Source: CAYSYM01 sp964435115 (GTDB lineage Bacteria > Chloroflexota > UBA6077 > CF-72). From it: DNA of 47,997 bases. Positions 19,210 to 27,570 of this stretch are shown here, in pieces. How positions within the stretch are numbered: the first letter of the stretch is position 1; each line of letters starts with the position of its first letter. The notes below the pieces were generated by a model. The model did not search any database, was not told the origin of the DNA, and saw only the letters and a list, made by a program, of their open reading frames with translations. The stretch is taken from the NCBI GenBank assembly GCA_964435115.1, contig CAYSYM010000026.1, positions 1-47,997 of the forward strand, given 5' to 3'. The translations under genes were made by a program, and so were the position numbers.

Positions 19210-20007
19210 ATGCAGCTCTGGGCGCTGGCGAGCGGGAGCAGCGGGAACTGCTACCTGCTCGAGAGCGAGGGGACGCGCCTCCTGGTGGAGGCGGGCCGGC
19301 CCTTTCGCGAGGTCGTGCGGAACCTGGCCCGGTGCGGACTCGATCCGGGCGACCTCGACGGCATCCTGCTGACGCACGCGCACGGCGACCACAGCAGGTC
19401 CGCCCGGGAGCTCTCAGAAGCATACCGCGTGCCCGTGTACGCCTCGGCCGGCACGCTCGGGTGCGAGTCGCTCCGCGACTCAGCGCTGGGCAGGCCGGTC
19501 CAGGCCGGACGACCCACCCTGGTCGGCGAGGTCGAGGTGCGGCCCTTCGCGGTGCCGCATGACTGTTGCGAGCCACTCGGGTTCAGGTTCGAGGCCCACA
19601 CCGGCTCAGTCTGCATCGCGACTGACCTCGGCTGGGTACCCGAGTCGGTCCGGGCGAGCTTCCTCGACCTGGACCTGCTGGTGCTGGAGGCGAACTACGA
19701 CCCCTTGCTGCTGGAGAACGGCCGCTACCCCGCGTTCCTGAAACGGCGGGTGGCCGGGCCGCACGGCCACCTCTCTAACTCGGACGCGGGTGCGAGCGTC
19801 GCCGCCTGCGGCGACCGGGCGCCCCGGGCGGTGTGGCTGGCGCACATCAGCGAGCACAACAACACCCCCCGCCACGCCGTCGAGACCGTGAGCGGCATCC
19901 TGGGACGCCGCGGGCTCAGCCACGCCACGGTGCAGGCCACGCGCCACCGCCGGCCCAGCCTGTACTGGAATAGCGCGCACACCTTCCAGCAGCTCACGCT
20001 GCTCTGA
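19210..20007 (+). CDS. YycJ/WalJ-like metallo-beta-lactamase-fold hydrolase
   Basis: 265 residues. It begins with the YycJ signature LASGSSGNCYLLES and has the dimetal motif HAHGDH at 56-61 (His56, His58, Asp60, His61). Further ligands are likely in VPHDCCEP, IATDLGW and LAHISEHNN. YycJ proteins are predicted single-strand or DNA-processing nucleases acting in mismatch repair or cell-wall stress signalling in Firmicutes; the substrate here is not determined. It starts 15 bases after rpoD and probably shares its transcript. No histidine-kinase system is next to it. Confidence 0.85.
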   Translation: MQLWALASGSSGNCYLLESEGTRLLVEAGRPFREVVRNLARCGLDPGDLDGILLTHAHGDHSRSARELSEAYRVPVYASAGTLGCESLRDSALGRPVQAGRPTLVGEVEVRPFAVPHDCCEPLGFRFEAHTGSVCIATDLGWVPESVRASFLDLDLLVLEANYDPLLLENGRYPAFLKRRVAGPHGHLSNSDAGASVAACGDRAPRAVWLAHISEHNNTPRHAVETVSGILGRRGLSHATVQATRHRRPSLYWNSAHTFQQLTLL

Positions 20008-20033
20008 GCGGTGCGGCCTGGTTGCCGACCGCT

Positions 20034-20042
20034 TGCTATCCT
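20034..20042 (+). promoter_or_regulatory. Extended -10 of alaS, 10 nt from the ATG
   Basis: TGCTATCCT, then 10 bases, then ATG. Spacing and the flanking CACGATG are identical to glyS. There is no Shine-Dalgarno, so a start point about 3-4 bases before the ATG is expected. Confidence 0.5.
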
Positions 20043-20052
20043 CCCCACCACG

Positions 20053-22698
20053 ATGCCGCCCGTTTCGAGTGACGAGGTCCGGGCCGCCTTCATCCGCTTC
20101 TGGCAGGAGCGCGGCTCGCAGCTCGTCCCGTCGTCCAGCCTGATTCCCCACAACGATCCCACAGTGCTGCTGACCACCGCCGGCATGCAGCAGTTCGTGC
20201 CCTACTTCCTTGGCCAGCAGCCAGCGCCGCACCCACGCTACGTCTCGGCCCAGAAGTGCTTCCGTACCGTCGACATCGACGAAGTGGGCGATCCCAGCCA
20301 CCTGACGTTCTTCGAGATGCTGGGGAACTTCTCGATTGGTGACTACTTCAAGGCCGAGGTCATCCCGTGGGCGCTCGAGCTGCTGACGGAGCGGTTCGGG
20401 GTGGCGCGGGACCGCCTGTGGATCACCGTCCACGAGACGGACGACGAGGCCGAGCGGCTCTGGATCCAGGCCGGGATTCCGAAGGAGCGCATCGCGCGCC
20501 TGGGCGACGCCTACAACTGGTGGGGTCCGCCAGGCACCAGCGGCCCGTGCGGCCCTGATTCGGAGATCTACGTCCAGCAGGGCCCGGGGCACGGCTGCGG
20601 CTTCCCGGAGGATCCGCCCGGCTGCGACTGCGGGCGGCTGGAAGTGTGGAACCTCGTGTTCATGCAGTACTTCCAGGATGAGCACGGCATGCGCAGGCCG
20701 CTGCCGCGGCGGAACGTGGACACGGGGATGGGGCTGGAGCGGGCGACCGCCGTGCTGAACGCGCTGCCGTCGGTGTACGAGACGGACCTGTTCATGCCCA
20801 TCATCGAGACTGCCGCCGCCATCGCCGGCGTTCGCTATGGCGCGGATCAAGGCGTGGACTATGGCTTGCGCGTGCTGGCGGACCACGGCCGTGGCATCAC
20901 CTTCCTGGTAGCGGACGGAGTGGTGCCCGGCGCGGGTGGCCGCGAGTACGTGCTGCGGCGGATCATGCGGCGGGCTATCCGCTACGGGCGCCAGCTTGGT
21001 ATCGACGAGCCCTTCCTCGGGCGCATCGTGGACGCCGTGGTCGCGCGGATGAGCCCGCACTACCCGGAGTTGCTGCCCGGGCACGCCCGCGTCCGGCAGG
21101 TGGTCGAGAACGAGGAGGAGCTGTTCAGCCGCACCCTGCGGGCAGGGACGGCGCAGCTCGAGCGCGTCGTCGACGAGGCCAGGGAGCGGGGCGAGGCGCG
21201 GATCGCCGGGGCGCGCGTCTTCGACCTCTACCAGACGTTCGGCTTCCCGCCCGAGCTGACCGAGGAGCTCCTGCGCGAACAGGGCCTCGGCTTCGACTGG
21301 CCGGAGTACCGGGCGGCGCTCGAGGAGGAGCAGGAGCGCGCGCGCGCCCGGACGGCCTTCCGCCACGCCCAGCACGTGGGCGAGAACGAGTTCCCGGCGG
21401 CTCCGGAGACGGTGTTCCTGGCCTGGACGAGCACCCGGGGCGAGGCACGTATCGTCGGGTTGCGTTCCGATGGCGCGCACCCGTCTGAAGCGCACGCGGG
21501 CGCACGCGCGCGGCTGGTCCTGGAGGCCTCGCCATTCTACCCCGAAGGTGGCGGCCAGGTGGGTGACACCGGGCGGATCGTCACGCCGAGCGGTGTGTTC
21601 GTGGTGGAGGACACGCAGTTCGACGGCGCCGGGCACGTGGTCCACGTTGGACGGGTCGAGCAGGGCGTGGTCCAGGTGGGCGAGCTGGGGCGAGCCGAGG
21701 TGGACGAGGGCCGGCGCTCCCGCGCCATGCGGCACCACACCGCCACCCACCTCTTGCACCGCGCCCTCAAGGACGTGCTGGGCGAGGGGACGAGCCAGCA
21801 GGGCTCGCTCGTCAGTCCGGAGGTGGCGCGCTTCGACTTCAACTACCCGCGGCCCCTCAGCCGCGAGCAGCTCCAGGCTGTCTCGCGCCTCGTCAACGAA
21901 CGGACGATGCAGGATCTGCCCGTGCACTGGGAGATCATGCCGCTCGAGCAGGCCCGCCGGGCAGGCGCGGTGATGATGTTCGGCGAGAAGTACGGCGAGC
22001 AGGTGCGAGTGGTCTCGATTGGCGAGTACTCCAGGGAGCTGTGCGGTGGCACCCACACGCACCACGCTGGGGAGCTGGGGCTGGCCGTCATCGCCGGCGA
22101 GTCCGGGATCGGCAGTGGGAAGCGGCGGATCGTGGCCTACGCCGGCGAGGCAGCGCTGGGCTACTACGAGCAGCGGCTGCGCACCCTGGAGCGCCTGGCA
22201 GAGCGCACCGGGGCCGCCAGTGTGGACGAGGTCCTCCCACGCCTGGAAAGCGTGCTCGCCGAGCTGGAGACGCTCCGCCGCGACCTGGACAAGCTGCGCC
22301 ACGAGCGAGCGCACGAGGAGGCCGGGCAGCTTGCGGCGGGCGCGCGCGATGTCGGCGGGATCAAGGTGGTCGCGCGCTCGATCGACCGGGCAGACGAGGA
22401 GGCCTTGAAGCGACTCGTGGACGCCGTGCGGGAGGATCTCCGCTCGGGCGTCGTCGTGCTCGCCACGTCGCAGGCTGGCAAGCCACGCTTCGTGGTGGGG
22501 ATCACGCGGGACCTCGCGCCGGCGCGCCTGCACGCCGGCCGGCTACTGAACGAGGTTGCCCGCGTGGCCGGCGGTGGCGGAGGCGGGCGGCCTGACTTCG
22601 CCACGGGTGGCGGCGGGGACCCGGATCGGCTGGGGGCGGCGCTCGACTACGCCTATACCGCGGTGAAGGCCGCGCTGGAGCCGAACGGTGCTGGCTGA
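20053..22698 (+). CDS. alaS: Alanyl-tRNA synthetase
   Basis: 881 residues from the ATG at 20053; the 14 codons upstream would run back through the promoter. Catalytic class II domain: FIRFWQERGSQLVPSSSLIPHNDPTVLLTTAGM, CFRTVDIDEVG, FFEMLGNFSIGDYFK and DTGMGLERATAVL. The editing domain has the zinc ligands HHTATHLLH and CGGTHTHHAGELG. A coiled coil leads to the C-Ala domain, with Gly-rich RVAGGGGGGRPDFATGGGGDP. Alone before a cluster with ruvX and mltG, as in many Gram-positives. Confidence 0.97.
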   Translation: MPPVSSDEVRAAFIRFWQERGSQLVPSSSLIPHNDPTVLLTTAGMQQFVPYFLGQQPAPHPRYVSAQKCFRTVDIDEVGDPSHLTFFEMLGNFSIGDYFKAEVIPWALELLTERFGVARDRLWITVHETDDEAERLWIQAGIPKERIARLGDAYNWWGPPGTSGPCGPDSEIYVQQGPGHGCGFPEDPPGCDCGRLEVWNLVFMQYFQDEHGMRRPLPRRNVDTGMGLERATAVLNALPSVYETDLFMPIIETAAAIAGVRYGADQGVDYGLRVLADHGRGITFLVADGVVPGAGGREYVLRRIMRRAIRYGRQLGIDEPFLGRIVDAVVARMSPHYPELLPGHARVRQVVENEEELFSRTLRAGTAQLERVVDEARERGEARIAGARVFDLYQTFGFPPELTEELLREQGLGFDWPEYRAALEEEQERARARTAFRHAQHVGENEFPAAPETVFLAWTSTRGEARIVGLRSDGAHPSEAHAGARARLVLEASPFYPEGGGQVGDTGRIVTPSGVFVVEDTQFDGAGHVVHVGRVEQGVVQVGELGRAEVDEGRRSRAMRHHTATHLLHRALKDVLGEGTSQQGSLVSPEVARFDFNYPRPLSREQLQAVSRLVNERTMQDLPVHWEIMPLEQARRAGAVMMFGEKYGEQVRVVSIGEYSRELCGGTHTHHAGELGLAVIAGESGIGSGKRRIVAYAGEAALGYYEQRLRTLERLAERTGAASVDEVLPRLESVLAELETLRRDLDKLRHERAHEEAGQLAAGARDVGGIKVVARSIDRADEEALKRLVDAVREDLRSGVVVLATSQAGKPRFVVGITRDLAPARLHAGRLLNEVARVAGGGGGGRPDFATGGGGDPDRLGAALDYAYTAVKAALEPNGAG

Positions 22699-22839
22699 GC
22701 CAGAGGGCAGTCGCCTGGCTGCCTGCCCGTCCCCCACCCGGCTCCGCACTCGGCGTGCGCGTTCGGCGTCGACGCCGTGCGGGGGCCACGGGCTGGGCCG
22801 GCGAGACACGGAAGCGCGAAGGGCGTAGGAGGGCGGGCC

Positions 22840-24288
22840 GTGTTTGGCCGCGCGCACGCGGTCCCTCGGTCGCAGGAGCTCGTCTTCCTCGACGCCGACG
22901 ACGACCTGGGCACCATCCGGTCCAAGCTCGAGTCCAGCACGGCCGAGGAGGTGTACCTCGTCGTCCCCCGTCGTTCGCCGGTGCTGCGAACGCCGCTCGA
23001 GTTTCGCATCCTGGCGCGCATCGCCAACGAGCTCTCGTCCGAGACGATCGTCGTCAGCGACGACGGCAGCCGCCGGCGGCTGGCGCGCAACGAGGGGTTT
23101 CGCACCCGGCGGTCCTTGCGCACGCTGAAGCACCTCCTCCTCGCGCCCGACGAGGAGCCGCCGCGGTTCGTGCTGCCAGACTGGGTGCCGGTCCCGCGGC
23201 TCGCCACGCTGCTCAGGGCGCTCGCGGCGCTCGCGCTCGTGGGGCTGGCAGCGCTGCTGGCCGTGCCCGTCATGAGCGTCACGCTCGTCCCTCAGACGAC
23301 CGCCGTGGCCAAGGCGATCGACGTCACGGTGGACCCTGGGACGCAGGTGGCGGACCCCAGTAGTGGGCTGCTGCCGGGCGAGGTGCTCTCCCAGCGGCTG
23401 GACGTACCCGGGGCGGTGCAGATCCCGCCGGACCGCGTGGTCGGGCGGGACCGGGCGCGCGGGGAGGTGATTGTGGTCAGCCGGCGTGGCGAGCCGGGGC
23501 TCCTCTCGCGCGGCACCCAGGTCTCGGTGGAGGAGGGGCCGACGTTCACCACCGACCAGGACGTCCGCCTCGCCCCGGGCGTGCCGGTGCGGGTGGGGGT
23601 AACGGCAGTCGAGCCAGGGAGCGGTGGGAACGTGCGAGCCGGTGCGATCACCGCCGTGGGCGGGCCGAACGCCGACGGGCTGGAGGTGGTGAACCAACGG
23701 CCGATGAGCGGCGGCACCGACCGGCAGGCGAAAGTGGTGCTCGAGGAGGACGTCGCCCGGCTGCGCGAGCAGATGGCGGCGCAGGCCCGCGACCAGGCGC
23801 TCACCCTGCTGAGAGCCCGCGCCGGCCCCGAGCGGACCCTGCCGGAACGGTCGCTGCGGGTCCAGGTGGAGGGCGAGCAGTTCGACCAGCAGGTTGGCAC
23901 CGAGGCGGACCAGCTCACGGGTCGCCTGTCGGCTACGGCGAGCGCGACGGTCTTCCAGAACCTGGCCTACAACGAGCTGGTGGGGCGGATGCTCGCCGCG
24001 TCCGCCGGCGCCGATGCCCGACTCAGCGGTGCGCCCACCCTCGCCGTCCCGACGGTCGAGGGCGTCGACGGGCAGCGGGTGAAGCTGCGCACGCAGGCGT
24101 CCGGCGTGGTGGTGCGCGAGATTGACCGCGACGGGCTGCTGCAGGCGCTGCGGGGGAAGACCGCCCAGGAAGCGCGGAGCTACCTGGGGCGCCTGGGTGG
24201 CCTGGCCCAGGCGCCCCAGGTGGAGGTGTCCCCCGGCTGGGCGCCGCGGGCGTTCCGCGTCGAGCTGCAGGTCCAGGGGCCCAAGTAG
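22840..24288 (+). CDS. Membrane-anchored baseplate J/gp47-like protein
   Basis: 482 residues. The GTG at 22840 is chosen because GGAGG lies 7 bases upstream; an open frame continues 21 codons further. Residues 1-110 look cytoplasmic (FLDADDDLGTIRSKLE, VYLVVPRR, IVVSDDGSRRRLARNEGF), then one membrane segment (about 121-146), then a beta-rich exterior part. There GTQVSVEEGPTFTTDQDVRL, VTAVEPGSGGNVRAGAITAV and NQRPMSGGTDR match the core pattern of phage baseplate J proteins. No other phage-tail or contractile-injection gene is nearby. The position between alaS and ruvX, where Firmicutes carry ireB, suggests a resident envelope role. Function unknown. Confidence 0.65.
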   Translation: MFGRAHAVPRSQELVFLDADDDLGTIRSKLESSTAEEVYLVVPRRSPVLRTPLEFRILARIANELSSETIVVSDDGSRRRLARNEGFRTRRSLRTLKHLLLAPDEEPPRFVLPDWVPVPRLATLLRALAALALVGLAALLAVPVMSVTLVPQTTAVAKAIDVTVDPGTQVADPSSGLLPGEVLSQRLDVPGAVQIPPDRVVGRDRARGEVIVVSRRGEPGLLSRGTQVSVEEGPTFTTDQDVRLAPGVPVRVGVTAVEPGSGGNVRAGAITAVGGPNADGLEVVNQRPMSGGTDRQAKVVLEEDVARLREQMAAQARDQALTLLRARAGPERTLPERSLRVQVEGEQFDQQVGTEADQLTGRLSATASATVFQNLAYNELVGRMLAASAGADARLSGAPTLAVPTVEGVDGQRVKLRTQASGVVVREIDRDGLLQALRGKTAQEARSYLGRLGGLAQAPQVEVSPGWAPRAFRVELQVQGPK

Positions 24289-24297
24289 GCCGTCGCC

Positions 24298-24762
24298 GTG
24301 CAGACGCGAGGGCGAGTGCTCGGCATCGACGCCGGCGAGCGGCGCGTAGGGCTGGCTGTCAGCGACGAGCTGGGGTTGGTGGCACGTCCCGTCGGCGTGG
24401 TCCAGGGCGCGGGCCGCCGCGCTGCGCTCGTCGAGCAGGTCGCCGCGGTTGCCCGGCGTGAAGACGCCGCTCGGGTCGTCGTGGGGCTGCCACTCAACGA
24501 GGACGGCACCGAGGGGCGCCAGGCCGGGCGCGCCCGCGCCTTCGCCGCGCTCGTCGCGCGGGCGCTCCGGCTACCCGTGGAGCTGTGGGATGAGCGGCTG
24601 ACGACGGTTGCCGCCGAGGCGGCGATCCGCGTCCAGGGACGGTCCACCCGCACGGCGCGCCGCCGGGGCTCCATCGACGCCGTGGCCGCGGCCGCCATCC
24701 TCCAGGACTACCTCGACGCGCAGCATCGCGAACGCGCCCGCCGCAGCCGGGCTGTCAGCTAA
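24298..24762 (+). CDS. ruvX: YqgF/RuvX-family pre-16S rRNA nuclease
   Basis: 154 residues, GTG start 9 bases after the previous stop. RNase H-like fold: GIDAGERRVGLAVSD (first Asp), VVVGLPLNEDGTEG, DERLTT and the C-terminal IDAVAAAAILQDYLD with the last Asp. Members process the 16S rRNA 5' end (E. coli YqgF); older annotations call them Holliday-junction resolvases. The stop is 2 bases before the mltG start, so the two are cotranscribed. Confidence 0.93.
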   Translation: MQTRGRVLGIDAGERRVGLAVSDELGLVARPVGVVQGAGRRAALVEQVAAVARREDAARVVVGLPLNEDGTEGRQAGRARAFAALVARALRLPVELWDERLTTVAAEAAIRVQGRSTRTARRRGSIDAVAAAAILQDYLDAQHRERARRSRAVS

Positions 24763-24764
24763 GA

Positions 24765-25844
24765 GTGGCGCGCCTCCTCGTCGTCCTCTTCGCGCTCCTC
24801 GTCCTCGGCGTCGGGCTCGGCCTGGCAGCCCTATTGCTCGGTGGCGGGGCCCCGGCGCTCGCGCCCGCCCTCACGCGGCTGGCCGACGCCACACCGGTCG
24901 ACCCGAGTGACACCACCCCCGAGCTCTTCGCCGTCCCGCGGGGTGCTTCGGCGGCCCAGATCGGCGACGACCTGCAGCGGCGGGGTCTGATTCGGTCGGC
25001 CCTAGCGTTCCGGTTCGTGGTCGAGCAAGAGGGCGTGGGCGCCAGCCTCGCCGCCGGCGACTATGAGCTCTCGCGGTCGATGTCGACGCGGGAGATCGCC
25101 CAGGTGCTCGCCCGCGGCCAGGTGAAGCGGGGGCTGGTGGTGACGATCCCCGAAGGGTGGCGGGCGGAACAGATCGCGGACAAGCTGGAAGCGACCGGGT
25201 TCAGCTCGCGCGACGAGTTCCTGCGGGCGGTGGCGGATCCCGCCTCGGTGCCGGGCTCCGAGCTGCTGCCGGGCGCGCCCGCGACACTCGAAGGCTACCT
25301 CTTCCCCGAGACGTACGAGGTGAAGGAGCGTGTGCCCGGCACCCAGGCCGCCGAGCTGATGGTCCGCACGTTCCTCCGGCGCGTCGACCAGCCGCTGCGG
25401 CTCGGCGGGGTGGATGCGCAGCTCGGCCCGCGCGAGCTGCTCATCGTCGCGTCGATCGTCGAGCGCGAGGCCCAGCTCCCCTCCGAGCGGTCTACGATCG
25501 CGGGCGTCTACCTGAACCGGCTGGCGCGCGGCATGCCCCTGCAGGCCGACCCCACCGTGCAGTACGCCGTGGCGAGTCGGGACGGGCGCGCCGCCGCGGC
25601 GTACGGCTACTGGAAGCGTGACCTGACCGCGCCCGACCTCCAGGTGGACTCGCCGTTCAACACCTACCTCCGCTCCGGGCTGCCGCCCGGGCCGATCTCG
25701 AACCCCGGCGAGGAGTCCATCCGCGCGACCCTGCAGCCGGCGAAGACGGACTACCTCTACTTCGTGGCGAACGGAGACGGCAGTCACCTCTTCGCCAGGA
25801 CGCTGGACGAGCACAACGCCAACGTGGCGAGAGTGGGCCGCTGA
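24765..25844 (+). CDS. mltG: Endolytic murein transglycosylase MltG
   Basis: 359 residues, GTG start. An N-terminal transmembrane anchor (about 4-26) is followed by a LysM-like subdomain (VPRGASAAQIGDDLQRRGLI) and the YceG catalytic domain. The segment ASIVEREAQ (about 229-237) contains the catalytic Glu; GVYLNRLARGMPLQADPTVQYA and SPFNTYLRSGLPPGPISNPG are family hallmarks. It cuts nascent glycan strands at the outer face of the membrane, setting glycan chain length. Confidence 0.94.
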   Translation: MARLLVVLFALLVLGVGLGLAALLLGGGAPALAPALTRLADATPVDPSDTTPELFAVPRGASAAQIGDDLQRRGLIRSALAFRFVVEQEGVGASLAAGDYELSRSMSTREIAQVLARGQVKRGLVVTIPEGWRAEQIADKLEATGFSSRDEFLRAVADPASVPGSELLPGAPATLEGYLFPETYEVKERVPGTQAAELMVRTFLRRVDQPLRLGGVDAQLGPRELLIVASIVEREAQLPSERSTIAGVYLNRLARGMPLQADPTVQYAVASRDGRAAAAYGYWKRDLTAPDLQVDSPFNTYLRSGLPPGPISNPGEESIRATLQPAKTDYLYFVANGDGSHLFARTLDEHNANVARVGR

Positions 25845-25859
25845 GGCCCAGCCCACGAT

Positions 25860-25868
25860 TGCTATACT
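25860..25868 (+). promoter_or_regulatory. Extended -10 promoter of the rpsB operon
   Basis: TGCTATACT lies 15 bases after the mltG stop and 230 bases before the rpsB ATG. The long leader leaves room for RNA regulation. No strong -35. Confidence 0.55.
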
Positions 25869-25961
25869 CCCTCGGCGCTCGCGGCGGCAGTCGTGCGCCG
25901 CCGCACGAGGAGCGACACCCAGCTCGCACGCGGTCGGACTGACCGGGCCGTGCCCTCGTTT

Positions 25962-26038
25962 GGGTGTCGGGTGCCAGGTATCAGGCGTCAGGAAGGTGTG
26001 CCCACGCCCTGACACCTGAAACACGTCACCCGTGACCC
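25962..26038 (+). repeat. Inverted heptamer repeats forming a long hairpin in the rpsB leader
   Basis: The left arm 25962-25992 reads GGGTGTC, GGGTGCC, AGGTATC, AGGCGTC, AGG. The right arm 26008-26038 is its imperfect complement (about 24 of 31 positions pair by my count), also built in 7-base steps. The loop is 15 bases. It ends 60 bases before the rpsB start and could be a repeat-element stem, a pause or terminator site, or a ribosomal-protein regulatory structure. Confidence 0.5.
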
Positions 26039-26098
26039 GACCAGGGTCCCCGGAGGGACGATGGCCGCGGAGGATGCGTAACGGAGGGAACCAGACCG

Positions 26099-26929
26099 AT
26101 GCCAGCCCCGGTACAAATGAAGACGCTGCTGGAAGCCGGCGTCCACTTCGGCCACCAGACCCGCCGCTGGGATCCCCGGATGCGGCCGTTCATCTTCACG
26201 GAACGCAACGGGATCCACATCATCGACCTGCAGCAGACGGTGCGGCGGCTGGACGAGGCGATGAGCTTCGTGCGCCAGCAGGCCGCGGACGGCAAGACGA
26301 TCCTGTTCGTGGGGACCAAGAAGCAGGCCCAGGACACGATTGCCGAAGAGGCGACCCGCGCGGGGATGCCGTACGTCAACCAGCGGTGGATGGGTGGCAC
26401 GCTCACGAACTTCGCCACCATCCTCACCCGCATCCGACGCATGGAGGAGCTCGAGCGGCGGAAAGAGGCCGGCGAGTTCGACCAGCTCCTGAAGAAGGAA
26501 GCCATCAAGCTGAACGACGAGCTCGAGAAGCTCCAGCACATGCTGGGCGGCTTGCGCAAGACCTACCGCGCGCCGGACATGGTGTTCATCGTCGATCCTC
26601 ATCGTGAGGCGATCGCCGTGGCCGAGGCGAACCGGCTGCGCATCCCGATCGTGGCGATGGTCGACACGAACTGCAACCCTCAGGCGATCGACTGGCCGAT
26701 CCCATCCAACGACGACGCCATTCGGGCGGTCCGCCTGATCGCGGGCAAGATCGCGGATGCGGTCATCGAAGGGCGCCAGCAGCGCGCCGCTATCGAGGGG
26801 GAGCCGGTGGCAGAGGGGAAGGTCCCGGAGGAGGAGATCGAGGAGATGCCGACCGATCTGCCGCTCATGACGGGAGAGGAATTCATGCTGGAAGAGTTCG
26901 GCCTCGCGGACGACGAGGACGAGCGGTAA
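26099..26929 (+). CDS. rpsB: 30S ribosomal protein S2
   Basis: 276 residues. It begins MKTLLEAGVHFGHQTRRWDPRMRPFIFTERNGIHIIDL (after a short lead) and continues with NQRWMGGTLTNF, RKTYRAPDMVFIVDPHREAIAVAEANRLRIPIVAMVDTNCNP and SNDDAIRAVRLI, all S2 hallmarks. A GGAGGG lies about 10 bases before the ATG. The acidic tail (about 240-276) extends beyond the S2 core. It heads the rpsB-tsf-pyrH-frr cluster. Confidence 0.97.
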   Translation: MPAPVQMKTLLEAGVHFGHQTRRWDPRMRPFIFTERNGIHIIDLQQTVRRLDEAMSFVRQQAADGKTILFVGTKKQAQDTIAEEATRAGMPYVNQRWMGGTLTNFATILTRIRRMEELERRKEAGEFDQLLKKEAIKLNDELEKLQHMLGGLRKTYRAPDMVFIVDPHREAIAVAEANRLRIPIVAMVDTNCNPQAIDWPIPSNDDAIRAVRLIAGKIADAVIEGRQQRAAIEGEPVAEGKVPEEEIEEMPTDLPLMTGEEFMLEEFGLADDEDER

Positions 26930-26949
26930 GCCTGAGGGAGTGCACGACG

Positions 26950-27453
26950 GTGGCCATCAGCACCGGCCAGATCAAGGAGCTCCGTGAGCGTACTGGTGCA
27001 GGCATCATGGACTGCAAGCGTGCGCTCGAGGAATCGGGTGGCAGCCAGGAGGCGGCGGAGAAGCTGCTCAAACAGTGGGGCCTGGCGCGCGCGGCGAAGA
27101 AGGCGGGCCGCGTGGCGAGCCAGGGCCTGGTGGAGAGCTACATCCACGCCGGGGGACGCGTCGGCGCGCTCGTGGAGGTCAATTGCGAGACGGACTTCGT
27201 CGCCCGGACGGAGGACTTCCGTACGCTCGCCCACGACCTCGCGATGCAGGTCGCGGCGATGAACCCACACCGCCTCACCGCGGAGGAGCCGTCGCCTGAC
27301 AGCGCCGAGGGGGACGTACCCCTGCTGGACCAGGCTTTCATCAAGGACCCGAGCAAGACGGTCCGGGACGTGGTGAACGAGGCCATGGCCAGGCTGGGCG
27401 AGAACGTCGTCGTGCGACGCTTCGCCCGCTTCGAGCTGGGCGCGCAGTCGTGA
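26950..27453 (+). CDS. tsf: Elongation factor Ts (short form)
   Basis: Nucleotide exchange factor for EF-Tu. 167 residues, about half the E. coli protein but like the single-core EF-Ts of other deep lineages. It begins at GTG with IKELRERTGAGIMDCKRALEES, includes AAKKAGRVASQGLVESYIH and the EF-Tu contact segment VEVNCETDFVART (TDFV, about 77-80), and ends in a single small core subdomain. GAGGGAG precedes the GTG. Confidence 0.95.
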   Translation: MAISTGQIKELRERTGAGIMDCKRALEESGGSQEAAEKLLKQWGLARAAKKAGRVASQGLVESYIHAGGRVGALVEVNCETDFVARTEDFRTLAHDLAMQVAAMNPHRLTAEEPSPDSAEGDVPLLDQAFIKDPSKTVRDVVNEAMARLGENVVVRRFARFELGAQS

Positions 27454-27483
27454 CCACCCCCGCCCGGACGCCTCGGCGCCTGG

Positions 27484-27503
27484 CGCCCCCGCGCGCGGGG
27501 GCG
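27484..27503 (+). terminator. GC hairpin between tsf and pyrH
   Basis: CGCCCCCGC (27484-27492) and GCGGGGGCG (27495-27503) form a 9-bp inverted repeat with almost no loop. No T-run follows, so it is more likely a pause or RNA-stability element than a full intrinsic terminator. Confidence 0.3.
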
Positions 27504-27570
27504 AAGCACGGGGGCTTCCTCCACGCGTCTCGGGTTGCGCCGCACCGTGGCCCACGTGCGTGGCGAGTCG

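Noticed and set aside
19606..22533. 975-codon open frame antisense to alaS
   Set aside because: Long antisense frames are expected in very GC-rich genes; its His/Arg/Val-rich composition and lack of motifs mark it as a shadow of alaS.
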